Positions 35,201 through 46,246 of a DNA stretch of 64,000 nucleotides are shown in pieces. The position numbers were made by a program, and so were the translations under genes. This stretch comes from Galaxea fascicularis (lineage: Eukaryota; Cnidaria; Anthozoa; Scleractinia; Euphylliidae), in NCBI GenBank assembly GCA_948470475.1, contig OX419341.1:25514278-25578277 (forward strand). Direction: 5' to 3'. The notes under the pieces were generated by a model. That model saw nothing but the letters and a program-made list of their open reading frames with translations, was not told where the DNA came from and ran no database searches. Position 1 is the stretch's first letter. Each line of letters opens with the position of its first letter.

Positions 35201-38200
35201 TAAGCTTAAGCCGTCAGCTTCAGTTATCACATGAGAATCAGCTCGATCGTAACCTTCGGCTTCATAACTTTATAACGCTTTAAAATTGAATCGTAAAAGC
35301 GACAGGCAGCGATAGTGGGAAGCACAAGTGTCATCTTACAAATGTTTTTTCGATTTTAACAAACAACCATTTATTGTTGAACCCAAGCAAAACCAAACTC
35401 ATGGTGTTTGGTGGCAGGCAAATGCATTCCAGATTGGTCATTCCAAACCTCACTTTCATGGGAAGAGAACTCATACCGGAACACACTGCTAAAGACCTTG
35501 GGGTGATTTTAGACAATAACCTAACTTATGATGAACACATTACCAAAACTGTCTCCTCTTGTATGTCTTGTCTCGGTCAAATAAGCCGCACAAAGCATGT
35601 TTTTGACAAGCGCACCCTACTGACTATCATTAACGCACTAGTTTTTAGCAAACTTTTTTATTGTTCGAACGTATGGGCGAATACATCAAAAAGTAATATA
35701 AGTAAATTACAAGGTATTCAGAACTTTGCTGCTCGAATTGCGACGGGTACGCGCAAATATGATCACATCACACCAGTTTTAAAAGAGCTTAAATGGCTAC
35801 CGGTAGCTACTCAGCTATACTTCAGGAGCGCTATTATGGCCTTCAAATGTCTAACATCCCGCGTGCCGGAGTACCTTACCTCCCAGTTCAGTAAGCGAGG
35901 AGAAATTAGTGGACGCGCCACGAGAAGTTCACAAATGCTGAACATCCCACTTTTTAAGACCGCCAGTGGTCAGAGAACGTTTTACTATAGAACAGTCAGT
36001 ATCTGGAACTCCATGGACAGCTCTCTAAAAACTCTTGAGAAAGTTTCTGATTTTAAATATTTTCTGAAACGTAAACTAATTAAGGATTTTATAGATTGTT
36101 AATTATTTTTGATTTTAAGTGTAAATATTTCCTTGTACTTTTAGTATGATTAATTTTAATTGTAAATATTTCCATAAGTACAGTAGGTTTAAATTATTAT
36201 TGTATTTTTATTTTATTATTATTCTCTTTGAAAAGCCTCTGTGAGGAAAGTGAATAAAGTATGTATGTATGTATGTATGTATGTATTTTACCAAACATTG
36301 TGGTTGAGCCGTGCGTTCCACGCCTCCTGCACTGATTGTGAGGCTGCTTCTACAATAAAAGCTCACTAAATGTACTTGCTTGATATTTAAACATCATGCT
36401 GAGGAGGGAGAAACACTTTTTTAAGAGTTATGACGTAATGCATATTTGTCCGGACCAAATCATGTCTCGTCCGAACAAAAACAGATTTGAGCGGACAACT
36501 TGACCGACGCCAGCCGGGAAATTATTTCAAGCCCTGCAAAGCTTTTGCAGTCAGGCATTTCAGGTAATGCAGGTTTTGGTGTCGGTTTTAAATCTCTGTT
36601 TCTGTCTGTAGGTGTAGCAGGCATGATGAATTGGAGTGTAGCAATTGCTCCTGATGTTCTGAAGTCCCGATTACAGACAGGTTTGACTTGCTTCTTTCAT
36701 ACATGTCGTCACAAACATCCTTCAAAACTGCGAATTCCTATGATTTTTCATCTCATATAGAATCTGATTTACGTTTACAATCAGTAGAAAAATTTTGCTG
36801 GTGTGAAAAATTAATGATCAACTGATATGATAACAGTCAATTTGAAATGCAACCGTGACTCAATCGTCTTGCGCAAAAGTCGGTTTCTCAAAGGATGATT
36901 TGCCTGTAAGTTATTTCAAAATTGCCGCTTCAGGAATTCTTGCGAGATGAGACACTCATCTTGAGAGAAACGAGGCACAACTGGTGACTTACTTTTGAGC
37001 GGTACTGTAGTTGTGTCGTTAAATTATGCATCACTTATTCTAACTGCAGAGTGCTGATCGGAAATGCTAGAAGGCATTTTGAGCCTCGGAAGAGGTGCAC
37101 CATACTTACAATACTACAGGCCTCTCCATTTAGCTCTAAACTAAGACTATAAGTCCCTTTGTAGTGCTGCAGTGCAACAAGTCCTTTGGCAGTAGTTAAT
37201 CACTGATCAACTTCTCATAAACGTGAACACAATCCATTTTAGAGAGAGAGTTTTATAAGGAATTGAAATACTGACCATACCAAAATCAGTTAGTGAGGAA
37301 AATTCCAGGTTTATGTCTTAATAAGGGAAATGTCTATGGCCATTTGAAATTAGAAGGATTTGTGTTGAAATTACAACCCTTGCTATCAGTCACTCTTCAG
37401 TGGTTCGTACAAATCCTTGTAAATTTTCCAAATTTCAAATTGGTGTAAAATCTCTCCCTTGCGGATTATTGCCTTCAAATTTCCCCTCATAGAGATTTTT
37501 GAGTGCTCTTTCTACTACTCACCGTAACACAGCAACCATTCTTCTTTAGAAATTTATTAAAGAGAATTGATTTTCTCTTCCCGGGACAAAACTTATGTTT
37601 TCTTACAGATTCAAATCTTCAAGTCTCACCATTGTGCAGCATTGGCCTGAAAACTTGTTTATGCCCTCTCCATTTCTGAAAACCATATAGCGCTATTAAA
37701 TTGCAGGATTTTAGTCAGTTACAATAAATGGTCATGCGACCATTTGTTGCGAAAGGCCTCTTGACGTACATTCAGACTTAATTTAGTTAGAGAATGCGCA
37801 CTTCAGCAGTTTTAACCCTCTTTGGAGCCAAGATGTTTGGTGTACCGGTAATTGAATGTTGCAATCATGACAAATATAATAGGCCATTTCCGAGATCGCT
37901 TGAGCCTCTATTTCAAAGCGAGTCTAAGTGCGAAGTCTTTGTAATGAAAATGAGTTTTCGCTAATATGGAACGCTGAACTTATTACCATCACAAAACTTT
38001 CGCACTCTGACTCGCTTTGAAATAGAGGCTCAAGCGAACTCGGAAATGGCCCATTGTCATAACTGACAACAGTTACGGAGAAGTGCAATTCAGATCACTG
38101 ATTCTCATGATCCGCTCACTTGCAGCTCCAGAGGGGGCTTACCCTAACGGAGTCAGAGATGTGTTCCGACACATGGTAAGTTATCCGACTTTGTCTTTTG

Positions 38201-39583
38201 TTGTGTATACTGTGATGCAAAAAGGCTACTTTAAGCATTTAAATCTTTAAACAAATTAATTATGAGTCATGGTGTTTGCCTGAGATAAATTCCAGTTACA
38301 GGGAAGCGTCTGTCTCTGAGTTGTCTAGTCTCATAGCTTATTCCGTATAAGAAGGAGTTTCGTTGTACAGAGCTGCCTATGTTAGAGAGGAGTGCATCAT
38401 ATACCTGCCAAGTCTCAAGCGTCCGGGTTGAAAGTCCGTTCTCACGCCAGCTCACCCCTGGTTGAAAATGTGAACTATTACAGCCTTAACAGACACACTT
38501 TCGAAATATGTGTAAACTTAAACCAACGCGAGAAAAGTCCTTATAATCATCATTTATTTGCCTTTATAAAAGAAAAGAGTTTAATTACAGCTAAAGGTAA
38601 TGGCGAGCAGACCTCAAGGAAACCACCATAAAAATCAGCAAATGACGATACTTTTCCCGTCATCTCTGATTTTAGAAAGAAAGACACTGGAAACATGTGG
38701 AGCAAAATCATTTCCTTGCGAACTTCTAAATTATTCGGAACATGTTCCGAAATCTTCGTATATGGTCGTGTTGTCGTAAAATATCCTGGTACTCCCAAGA
38801 TATAAATCTCGCGCCTTGGAGTCAGAAAAAAATTTGCAGGTATAGCATCATATAATTAATAGGTGTCCACTTAAAGTAGAGGTCTTTTTCCTATGAAGGT
38901 ATCCATCCTGCGTGTCTATAGGTTTTGTAAAGTGGCATTGAAATGAATTAAAATAATTTAATGTGGTTCAGAGTAAATGGGTAAAGCAGCATTTGCTTTG
39001 TATAATTTGTTTTTCATTCTATTTACTTTACTTTCACGCTCATTTATTGAAACACGAAAATTTGCGTTTTATTTTTAAGATGCGTGAAGAAGGCGCTGGT
39101 GCGCTGTTTAAAGGATTGACACCTGTCATGCTCAGAGCTTTTCCAGCAAATGCGGTAAGTTTCTCAAATCTGTTAAATTAGGAAATTTGTTGATAACTGT
39201 GTTAACCAAAGAAATGGCACCTGGCCAGTCAAAAGTGAAAACCTGCAACCGATGTTCATCACGGAAAAGTATGAAATACGTGAGTGCAAGAAATGTTAAG
39301 TAAGGTGGGCCCAAGTGCGGGAAAACGTGCGAGTCATGCCAAAGCGCGGGAAAACGTGCGAGTCATGCCAAAGCGCGGGAAAACGTGCAAGTAGTGCCAA
39401 GCATTCAACCAGCGGCACGCACGCAAAAAAGAAGCAATTTCCTTCGTCAGTGAACCTTTCCTATAATTTGTCTATGTAATCATTAGTGTAACTCTTGTTT
39501 TTTGTTTGTTTTCACTTCAGGCCTGCTTCCTAGGATTTGAATTAGCCATGAAATTCTTTGACTGGATCGCTCCAAACTGGTGA
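29294..39583 (+). CDS. SLC25A20: Mitochondrial carnitine/acylcarnitine carrier, 11 exons, complete
   Basis: Exons: 29294-29431, 30590-30682, 31412-31539, 32728-32818, 33459-33579, 33700-33772, 34427-34467, 36612-36680, 38126-38175, 39080-39154, 39521-39583. All are GT-AG and in phase, 942 nt, 313 residues. This inner-membrane antiporter brings acylcarnitines into the matrix in exchange for carnitine for beta-oxidation. The three SLC25 repeats each show their signature: [12 protein letters not shown] across exons 1-2, [11 protein letters not shown] in exon 4, [10 protein letters not shown] in exon 8. Family-specific stretches are [40 protein letters not shown] and the C-terminal FPANACFLGFE...KFFDW, very close to vertebrate SLC25A20. 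I chose the ATG at 29294 (MAEQ...) because it gives the usual short N terminus. An in-frame ATG at 29231 would add 21 residues and follows an in-frame TAG. Confidence 0.96.
29869..30238. mobile_element. G-rich interspersed element in SLC25A20 intron 1
   Basis: Its start AGGGGGGTGCTCCAG is loosely mirrored by its end CCAGAGTACCCCTCCT. The left half has many GGGG runs. About 370 bp, non-coding. Confidence 0.5.
31548..31675. repeat. Hairpin MITE immediately after SLC25A20 exon 3
   Basis: AAGTTAAGTGGAGGTTATCT at the left is mirrored, with mismatches, by the right end AGATAACTCTCTGTTAACTT. The arms extend about 48 bp each around a short loop. The left arm starts nine bases past the exon 3 boundary; the donor GTAAGTAA is preserved. 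Confidence 0.75.
31817..31920 (-). mobile_element. Decayed tRNA-derived SINE remnant, antisense
   Basis: The reverse strand reads CAACTGGTTGTAGCACTAGC, then ACTGGTATAATTACAGGTTA and GAATTTTTTCAGG, matching the order of the SINE remnant at 18601-18695 with many substitutions. The B-box is degraded. Confidence 0.5.
32191..32488. repeat. Compound palindromic repeat in SLC25A20 intron 3
   Basis: A hairpin (AACAACTATTCACC... and ...GGTGAATAGTTGTT, with arms of GGTGGCTAGTGGTGG) is followed by the palindrome TTTTAGTATATACTAAAA. A near-identical palindrome CACTGTTTTAGTATATACTA recurs at 32460-32488, bracketing about 150 bp. Probably one MITE nested with or fused to another. Confidence 0.6.
34792..36535. 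mobile_element. TIR element in SLC25A20 intron 7, split by a LINE
   Basis: The left end AGGGCTTGAAATAACGGCCG and the right end AATTATTTCAAGCCCT are inverted repeats, and the inner arms (GTCCGCTCAAA...GTCCGG / CCGGAC...TTTGAGCGGAC) also pair. CAAAG occurs at both outer flanks, a possible target duplication. A LINE occupies 35341-36287, so the element was interrupted after it inserted. The open frame at 34921-35283 shows no recognisable domain. Confidence 0.65.
35341..36287 (+). mobile_element. LINE (CR1/L2 type) reverse-transcriptase C-terminal fragment
   Basis: An uninterrupted 242-codon frame (35374-36102) encodes the post-palm part of a non-LTR reverse transcriptase: [57 protein letters not shown], then [16 protein letters not shown] near the end. 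The catalytic box is absent, so it is 5'-truncated. A 3' UTR with TGAATAAAG and a (TATG)n tail at about 36259-36287 closes it. It is in sense with SLC25A20 but not part of the carrier. Confidence 0.92.
37882..38051. mobile_element. MITE with GGCCATTTCCGAG ends, SLC25A20 intron 8
   Basis: GGCCATTTCCGAGATCGCTT then GAGCCTCTATTTCAAAGCGA at the left pairs with TCGCTTTGAAATAGAGGCTC then AAGCGAACTCGGAAATGGCC at the right. 170 bp; related arms occur at 47905-48074. Confidence 0.85.
39312..39398 (+). repeat. Three tandem 29-bp units, SLC25A20 intron 10
   Basis: Units begin at 39312, 39341 and 39370, each containing GCGGGAAAACGTGC and AGTGCC or AGTCATGCC. The first and third have a few substitutions. 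Confidence 0.9.
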
Positions 39584-40066
39584 TGCAAACGCCAATCTAC
39601 AATGGCACACCGTTTCATAGTAAATCCTATTTGAACCCGATTATGACAATCTTTCTGTTTTTTATCTGCTGTATAAATTCCTGGTTAACACCCGTGAATA
39701 AGTGAACTGTGGGGGTTGGAGGAGGGGATCTTTGCTGGAAAGGGAGCTTTATAATGAGAGATTGCCTGGTAAAGAAAGTATGCGATTGTCCAAGGTTCCT
39801 GCGTAACCTCTCAACTGCTAATTCACCAAAGGGTAAAAGAAATATTTATTCACAGCGTTTGGTCGTTGTACATTCCGTCTTTACAGACAATGTGGAGTGA
39901 CTTTACGTGAAACAAATCCCTCTTTCTGTTTCAGAAAGTTTTTCAAGCACAATAGCTAACTTGTGAGGCAGAATATGCCACAAAATTGGCCGCGTATTCA
40001 TTAGACAGTGCACGTGGCTTAGCTCTAGTAGAAATGTTTAGAAGTGCAGAGTGCACCTTGATTTTC

Positions 40067-40072
40067 AATAAA
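40067..40072 (+). terminator. Candidate SLC25A20 poly(A) signal AATAAA
   Basis: AATAAA lies 484 bp after the stop codon, the first canonical signal downstream on this strand. Confidence 0.5.
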
Positions 40073-40436
40073 ATGGACTAACTCTTCAATTGCCTTTTGT
40101 TGATGCAGCCTCTACCAGAGGTGCTTTAAAAAATTTGTTCCACAAGACAAAGCAGGTCTTGAGAACTGTAGTAAATTTCATTTTAGCATTCTACGAGGGC
40201 AAAACGTTTACCCGAATTCTCAGTACTCCTCCATCAATCTTTCAGTCCCTGCTTAAAATGGGCATTTTGATTCCTCTTTGTCTCTCGCCCAGTCTTGCTG
40301 CGAACCTCGCTTTACTTCCATGGTAGCACAATCTAGCACTACCACTAATACTCTTTCAGTTTTTGTAACCTCTTTTTCAGACCCAAATAATTTTAACCTG
40401 ATTGTAACCCAGGTGACGAACTGGTTTTAGCTTTGC

Positions 40437-41003
40437 CTACTGGATCTTAGTGAAATGCAACTTTTCGTTTATTGGTTTCTGTGCGCCGTGTATAATATTC
40501 CTTTGAAATCTCTCTTTTGTTCTTTTCTGTTGTTCTTTACTTCTCTCGACGACACTCAACAGCGTGTTAAACGCTTGTTCAAACTCACGACGTGGTTTCT
40601 CCTTGTTGTCCAAGAAGCGCGAAGTATTTTCCTTGGAGCTTAATATCAGAGACTTGGAGTCAATCAGTGGCAGGGAAAGTCCCTGAATGTCGTGATCCTC
40701 CATCTTGCCTCCAGGTGACAGGCTGTTTACATTGTCCCTGTGCTTTCTTGTTTTTCTTCCCCCTCGTTTTCCTTTCTTTGTCAGAGCGCTGTCTTTTGCT
40801 AAAGTTTTCCCACCAAGTCCTCGCACATCCAGCTCTATGCCCGTTTGCTGGCATACACCTTTCGACGTTGATGTTTCCTTGAAGTTCATCTTTGGCAAAA
40901 AGAATGGCGGACGTCTTATCTTGTTTATTGCCATATTTATAGTACTCCGTTTAAGCAATTGCACATCTTGGAAGAGCACATTGTATTCGCTAATCTTTGC
41001 CAT
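40437..41003 (-). CDS. Unrecognised single-exon protein, 188 residues
   Basis: A continuous frame runs from ATG at 41001-41003 to TAG at 40437-40439. The product is hydrophilic and strongly basic in its middle (TKKGKRGGRKTRKHRD at roughly 75-90). It has no signal peptide, membrane segment or known domain. The C-terminal third is charged and likely helical (NKEKPRREFEQAFNTLLSVV, then ERSKEQQKRTKERF). A LSLPLIDSKS stretch resembles short LPx[IL] motifs in the two minus-strand genes that follow. It is convergent with SLC25A20. Length and composition support a real gene; function is unknown and splicing to other exons cannot be excluded. Confidence 0.55.
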   Translation of the reverse strand: MAKISEYNVLFQDVQLLKRSTINMAINKIRRPPFFLPKMNFKETSTSKGVCQQTGIELDVRGLGGKTLAKDSALTKKGKRGGRKTRKHRDNVNSLSPGGKMEDHDIQGLSLPLIDSKSLILSSKENTSRFLDNKEKPRREFEQAFNTLLSVVERSKEQQKRTKERFQRNIIHGAQKPINEKLHFTKIQ

Positions 41004-42789
41004 AATTGGTTATTAAAACGTTCACAATCGGCAATGATATATCCGCAGAGTTCAATATAGCTCTGCTCTAACTTATTCTGTGATAACAAAGACCACACAG
41101 TCTTGGAAGCACACAAACCCGAGTTTAGGAACATTTGTGTTAGTCCGGCGTCACCAAGTTGCCGATATTGACAGAGTGATTAATTTTACGCCATCCACAT
41201 TAAGTGACAGTAATATAAGCGTTCATAATTAAGAGAGAGGAATCTCACTTCCCTTTCAACCGAACGTTGGCGGCAGGATTCGATATGATTGAGAGGTCGA
41301 ATTAAATCGTTATACATCTCGATAATTCCCTCTTAATATGGACTTAGTCAAACACTGGCAGCATCACTCGTTAATACATAATTTCGATATTAAGTACTCA
41401 CTGTAATCCATCCCTAAACAAAAGAGGACAAATTGCGCCAGCAGAAGACAAATTGTGATAAAAGGTTCATTGGCGCTCACTCAACAATGTCAATGATGCA
41501 GTATGTTCTGGTACTTAACGAATCCTTTAGATGTTTTAACTGAATGTTTTAAAACTGTCAGCATGCGCTGAAACTGTTCTTTCTTCGCCTGATTGTGACT
41601 TAAGTACATATAATTTAAATATGAGTTGAAAGAAAGGTATACTCCGGCCTGAGCATTTTTGGAGTAAAAATGTAAACATGTCTTGAGTGATACTTAAATA
41701 ACTGTTGAATAAAAGAAGTGTCCCATGTGTTTTTGAAAGTTTGTTGACAAAAGTGCACTAGCGGCTGACTTATTAGCCAAGAATAGTGAGGCCTCCATAT
41801 TTGTTATTAGCGTTCATCCCTTTCCATACCACTCACTGACTTTAATATTAACCAACAGTAGTAAAGCCTCTATATGCTATCAAAGAACGGTGATGAAAAC
41901 ATCTAAAATAGCATCACTCAACAATCTCACCCTGTACCACTCTTTTTGAGGGTTATAAACAAATAATGTTAACCACCAGTTGTCAACGAGACACCTCCCA
42001 ACGAGCGAACAGCAGACCGCATTCCAGGCGATTTCTGCAACCGGAGGGGAAGAGGCTGGGGGTGGGAGGGACTCCCACTCCAATAAGTGGACACTTCTCT
42101 TAAACGAGAAGCGGACACTAATAGAAACTCCATTAGGTTGGCCCTTTAAACCCCAAGAATGATCTGCATCAAATTTCTCCTTGTAATTTCGAAGGCTTAA
42201 GGCAGTTTGGTCACGAGAATTAAGGATGGGATCACACGATCAATTTGTTTGATATTTTAACTTCTCCCCACTATTTCTGTGGGAAACATGTGTCAAATGA
42301 GAGGGGTAGTCTGAATTCTCTTAAAATTTCTTTCAAGCTAAGAAAACTGAAGAACACCCCTCCCCCACCCCCCATGTCAACAACGCAAGAAAAATGGCGC
42401 GTTTTTGGTTTTTAGCGTTATAGCTGTAATCATCCTTGATTTGAATTTTCTCCATTTGTAGCAGCCAAGCATTACGAACAGTCGGCCGTTTAACAACCAG
42501 TTTTTGATTTTGTAAATTGCTAGTGTTGGATTTACTACCGATTGGCAAATGGTTGAACTAATTAGAGGTCTTAGGGCGCATAATTGCTGGTTGTACTGGC
42601 TTCAACGATCATAGCTTTCACCTGCAGCCTAGTCTCGGCCTGCAGACAATGTCTAATAATAGCTGATTTTTCGTGAATTGTTTGCTTTAATTGCTCAAAC
42701 TTGGCCAACTCTAAAAAAGATTATGAAACTAAGGACGTCCTGGTTGATCAAAACTGTAACTTTGGAAGCAAACACTATGGTTCCGCCCT
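41004..42789. other. Intergenic stretch without recognised feature
   Basis: Upstream of the 188-residue gene. AT-rich, with short open frames that show no domain, codon structure or splice signals I would trust. Confidence 0.5.
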
Positions 42790-42797
42790 TTCTAAGA

Positions 42798-43079
42798 TCG
42801 GGGGTACAAGGGGAATATTGAATGTTGAATATCGTACTTGAAAATCTTAGGAATATTGACTATTTACCTGAAAAATGTACGGAATACGGAATATTTCAAC
42901 AAAACACACTCAAGCGAGAATAGGAAATACTCAGCAAGCTTAATAAATTTATTAAAGTAAATTTATCAAAATAATAAGGAATATCCTCCGAAATATTATC
43001 AAGCAATGGGAATATCCACCCCTGGAGAACAGCGGAATACGGAATATCTTAAGTTGAAATATTCCCCTTGTACCCCCGA
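42798..43079. mobile_element. hAT-like MITE with 8-bp TSD
   Basis: Left end TCGGGGGTACAAGGGGAATA and right end TATTCCCCTTGTACCCCCGA are exact inverted repeats. TTCTAAGA flanks both sides (42790-42797 and 43080-43087). 282 bp, with an interior rich in GGAATA repeats. Confidence 0.9.
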
Positions 43080-43308
43080 TTCTAAGATTTGCTTGGACCG
43101 AAAACATCTGGTGAAACATGTCCTCTTTGAAGATAAGAGTTTGTTATTGAAAGTTGTATCTCTGGAGGGTCTCTTTGAAGATTGTCTTTATTGACACCAA
43201 GGGTTTATATTGCTTTCTTTTCCGCTAGAAAAGAATGACAACGAAACTGCACAACTGCTAGATACTTAAGTTTCTGCAGAAGACAGTAGAACTGTTCTCT
43301 TCCCATTC

Positions 43309-43335
43309 GGATTTGATTTGATTTGATTTGATTTA
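43309..43335. repeat. (GATTT)n microsatellite
   Basis: Five tandem GATTT units in the intergenic DNA. Confidence 0.95.
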
Positions 43336-43489
43336 GAGTTCAATTGATTTACAGTCTCCTAATTCACGGTAGAGCACCCGTGCTCGGCTGGAAAGATTTG
43401 AGACTTAAATTACGTTATTATTACTTATCATTACTCAGTGACAGGTAAAATAAGAGAAAAACATTGAGATTTGAAATTTTGAGGAATAT

Positions 43490-43495
43490 TTTATT
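43490..43495 (-). terminator. Poly(A) signal for the 337-residue gene
   Basis: AATAAA on the reverse strand (TTTATT on plus), about 70 bp past the stop codon. Confidence 0.6.
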
Positions 43496-43563
43496 ACAAA
43501 AAGTTATCAGTCTTTCACAGAACAACAGCCGTTAAACTACTTACGAATAAATACAGGTCTAGG

Positions 43564-44577
43564 TTAAGACGGCCTTAATCTCCCGTTAACTAAAACTGGT
43601 AACTGTGGCATATCTCTCTGTTGGTAAACCTGTTCAAAAGAGTTATCGTGAACTCGCTGTTTTCGTCTGTGGCCATGAGTATTTCTGGGTTTTAAACGAC
43701 TATCAGCAAATGTGAAATTCTTGTTTTCATTTTCTCCAATCCTGGGTAGCCTGTTCACTGCCCTAGGCTTTGTCACGGCCTTGTATTCATCGGCGATGCG
43801 CTGGTTCGAACGTGTTGATACAAAAACTTTCTTCTGAATTCGAGGTAGCACAAGTCTATCTTGTGCTAAACGCCTTTGGTTTGTTGGGCTTTTGGCCGCC
43901 TCAAGTGTCAAGGTTTTGATCACATAATATTTCGTTCTGTCATTTGCATTTTTATCATCTTTGCATTTAGTTACTCCAAAAGTAGTGGCTTCCGCTTTGT
44001 CTAACATTTCCTTAATTTCTTTACCTCCATTGTCGACCGATTTCAAAATCCCTTTGAGTTTCTTGTTCTCTTTTGTCACGGCCAGTTTTCCCTTGAATCT
44101 CATGTCTTCCAAGTCATAAATACCTGCGAAAGATAAACTCAAGGCCAGCTTATTTTTCTTGCCCTCGATTTTTACATCAGTCCTGTTGTTGTTTTGGTTT
44201 GAATCAAGTATCGAATGCTTGATCGCACGTTTATCATGAAAGGTCAAGCGTTTGCGGTTCTCTCTATCCTCTTTCAGTGGCGGTAAAGACACATCATTTT
44301 GTCCTTTCATTACGTGCCTCCTTTTTTGTTCTCCGCATTTTTCCCGAAAGGTAGCTTCAAGCTGTTCACCTTCCTTCTTTGACGTCTGTCTCAGTGATGT
44401 CCTTTCGTAAAAACTGTAAGGATCTTTACAAACAAGTGTGAAAGGCACATCGTCTTCTTTGCCTTCCTCGACTCCAATCGGATTAACTTCGTTTTCCTCT
44501 GTTGAGCTAAGTTCTTTAGCGCGTCCTTGAGAAGTCTTGTCTTTCTTTTTCCTCTGTTTTCTTCGATGATTTTTCAT
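43564..44577 (-). CDS. Unrecognised single-exon protein, 337 residues, basic
   Basis: The first ATG of the frame is at 44575-44577; the open frame extends 14 codons further upstream without an ATG. The product starts MKNHRRKQRKKKDKTSQG and is rich in Lys, Arg, Glu and Asn throughout. It has no membrane segment or signal peptide and looks largely disordered. Several short LPx[ILV] motifs recur (SLPPLKED, LVLPRIQKK, NRLPRIGEN, PQLPVLVNG), and KRLTF resembles a weak PP1-docking RVxF site. A poly(A) signal follows within 70 bp. No family is recognised; a lineage-restricted cytoplasmic or nuclear protein is my inference. Confidence 0.65.
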   Translation of the reverse strand: MKNHRRKQRKKKDKTSQGRAKELSSTEENEVNPIGVEEGKEDDVPFTLVCKDPYSFYERTSLRQTSKKEGEQLEATFREKCGEQKRRHVMKGQNDVSLPPLKEDRENRKRLTFHDKRAIKHSILDSNQNNNRTDVKIEGKKNKLALSLSFAGIYDLEDMRFKGKLAVTKENKKLKGILKSVDNGGKEIKEMLDKAEATTFGVTKCKDDKNANDRTKYYVIKTLTLEAAKSPTNQRRLAQDRLVLPRIQKKVFVSTRSNQRIADEYKAVTKPRAVNRLPRIGENENKNFTFADSRLKPRNTHGHRRKQRVHDNSFEQVYQQRDMPQLPVLVNGRLRPS

Positions 44578-46246
44578 GTGGACAAATATATTCCTTGCGT
44601 TCTGGCTATAACCGCACAAAATGTTATGATTTGTCAGCTATTAGGAAAAGCACAGCCAGTCAATAGCTGATAAGATAACAAGGCTTTCACTTAACCAAAT
44701 TGCTCAGTACTGAATCTTGGTATAAACCGCTAATTGCTTCACCTCTTTCAATTTGCGTCTTTTGTCTCTTCTTGCTTCGGTCTAATGAATATTAACGACT
44801 CCATCCCGTGCGATAATTTTGATTTTACACTCTACACTCGTGATTCACTTCAGTTTCAACTCAGGGTCTGTGTCACACAATCAAGATCATCTTGATCGAG
44901 CCAAAGAGAGTTAGGACCTCAGTGTCGCGTAGCTTTTCAGTTGCTGTTTCCGCACAAAGAGTTAACCCAGCTTGTTGCTGCGCCAGCTATAGACAGCAAC
45001 GTAAACACTCGGAATACCTCTATTTACCCACTTTAAGGTGCACTTTCATCTGAAACGTGCCTTGTTATCTTAGCCCTCGGATGCCTGATTGTTTCTCATT
45101 GTTATAGAGCACAATTGGCTCTGCTGTGAGGTCAAGAGGGGAGACCTTAATCTGTGTCTGCGCTTAACACAATAACATAATCGTCAAACAACACAAAAGA
45201 GCAGCAATTATGAACAAACATTCTATCATTTCATATGGAAATTAGCGATACAAAACACACTATGACTGAACGCATACAGAATAAATAGACTGGAAAGGAC
45301 ACATTAAGCCGATTGGTGTCTCATGGCGTACGGGGCTCTTTTTCATGATGTAGCTCCAGAAGTGGTATTCTTTCCCTGCAGACACTTGATCCCAAGTTAT
45401 TTTCTAGGTATACGACTGTCTTATGAAAAAAAAGGGGTTTGCAGGGAACTTCTTTTTTTTGGGTGTGATGGAGGGTAATGGTCCAAGGGCCGGATCCGAT
45501 AAATCTCGAAGACAAGTCAGTGCACGGAATCGGCACATATTTGTTTTAGGATTCGGACCGGCCTTGCTTTCCATGATTGGTAAACCCGTTTAACTTAATT
45601 GTTAGCAGGAGAGACGTTATTACTATCTGATTAGAAAGCCGACCTAACCAGCGATCAGGTTCGATTTTCCTTTCGATGGTATAAGAGCGATGATACAATT
45701 GGGCCTGATCGCAGTTTAAGAAACTAGTAACCGAAACTTAGTTAACTGTAGCTGTCAGCGATAAGGATGCTGGAAAATGCATCTCAACGAAGGAGAAGTA
45801 TCAATTCGTTCTCCAATCAGATCCCATGTTCCCGAAAGGCGTGGGAAAACGGTCGATCCCGGCTGGGAACTGAAATGGAAACCTTCCCACTGGAATTGGA
45901 TACAACGAATAACGGATACCCCGGTGACTGTAGATTATCCGCACCCAAGCATTCATACTATCCAAGATTAAAAATAGATACAACAAAATTTCGAACCTTC
46001 TGCGACTTGCATTGTAACATACTTCTTACTTTGAAAGGTAAATCGTTTTTGAAACCTGAGCCGATTACCAATTTTCAGTATTTATATATGATTTCATTAA
46101 GAATGTAAGAGCAAAACCGGAGAAACATCTTGCCGTTTTGTTATTAAATCCAGTCGCCTGGTAAAAGCTTACTTTCGTGAATTTTTTTTTCAAAAAGCAG
46201 GTCACTGATACAGTTGTCATCATCATTATTATTACCATTGTTATCA
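44578..46246. other. Intergenic between two minus-strand single-exon genes
   Basis: No firm feature. Two overlapping plus-strand open frames (45767-46108, 113 codons; 45777-45971, 64 codons) start in the same ATG cluster. The shorter one is Trp/Pro-rich (WELKWKPSHWNWIQR) and could be a small gene or an exon, but support is thin. Confidence 0.4.

Noticed and set aside
34921..35283. 120-codon frame in SLC25A20 intron 7
   Set aside because: Sits in the TIR element interior; basic start and one hydrophobic run, but no recognisable domain or gene context.
35374..36102. Host protein-coding gene of 242 codons
   Set aside because: It is the C-terminal end of a LINE reverse transcriptase with a microsatellite tail, inside an intron.
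45767..46108. Small plus-strand gene (113 or 64 codons)
   Set aside because: Two overlapping frames compete, neither has a domain or splice context, and length alone is not convincing.
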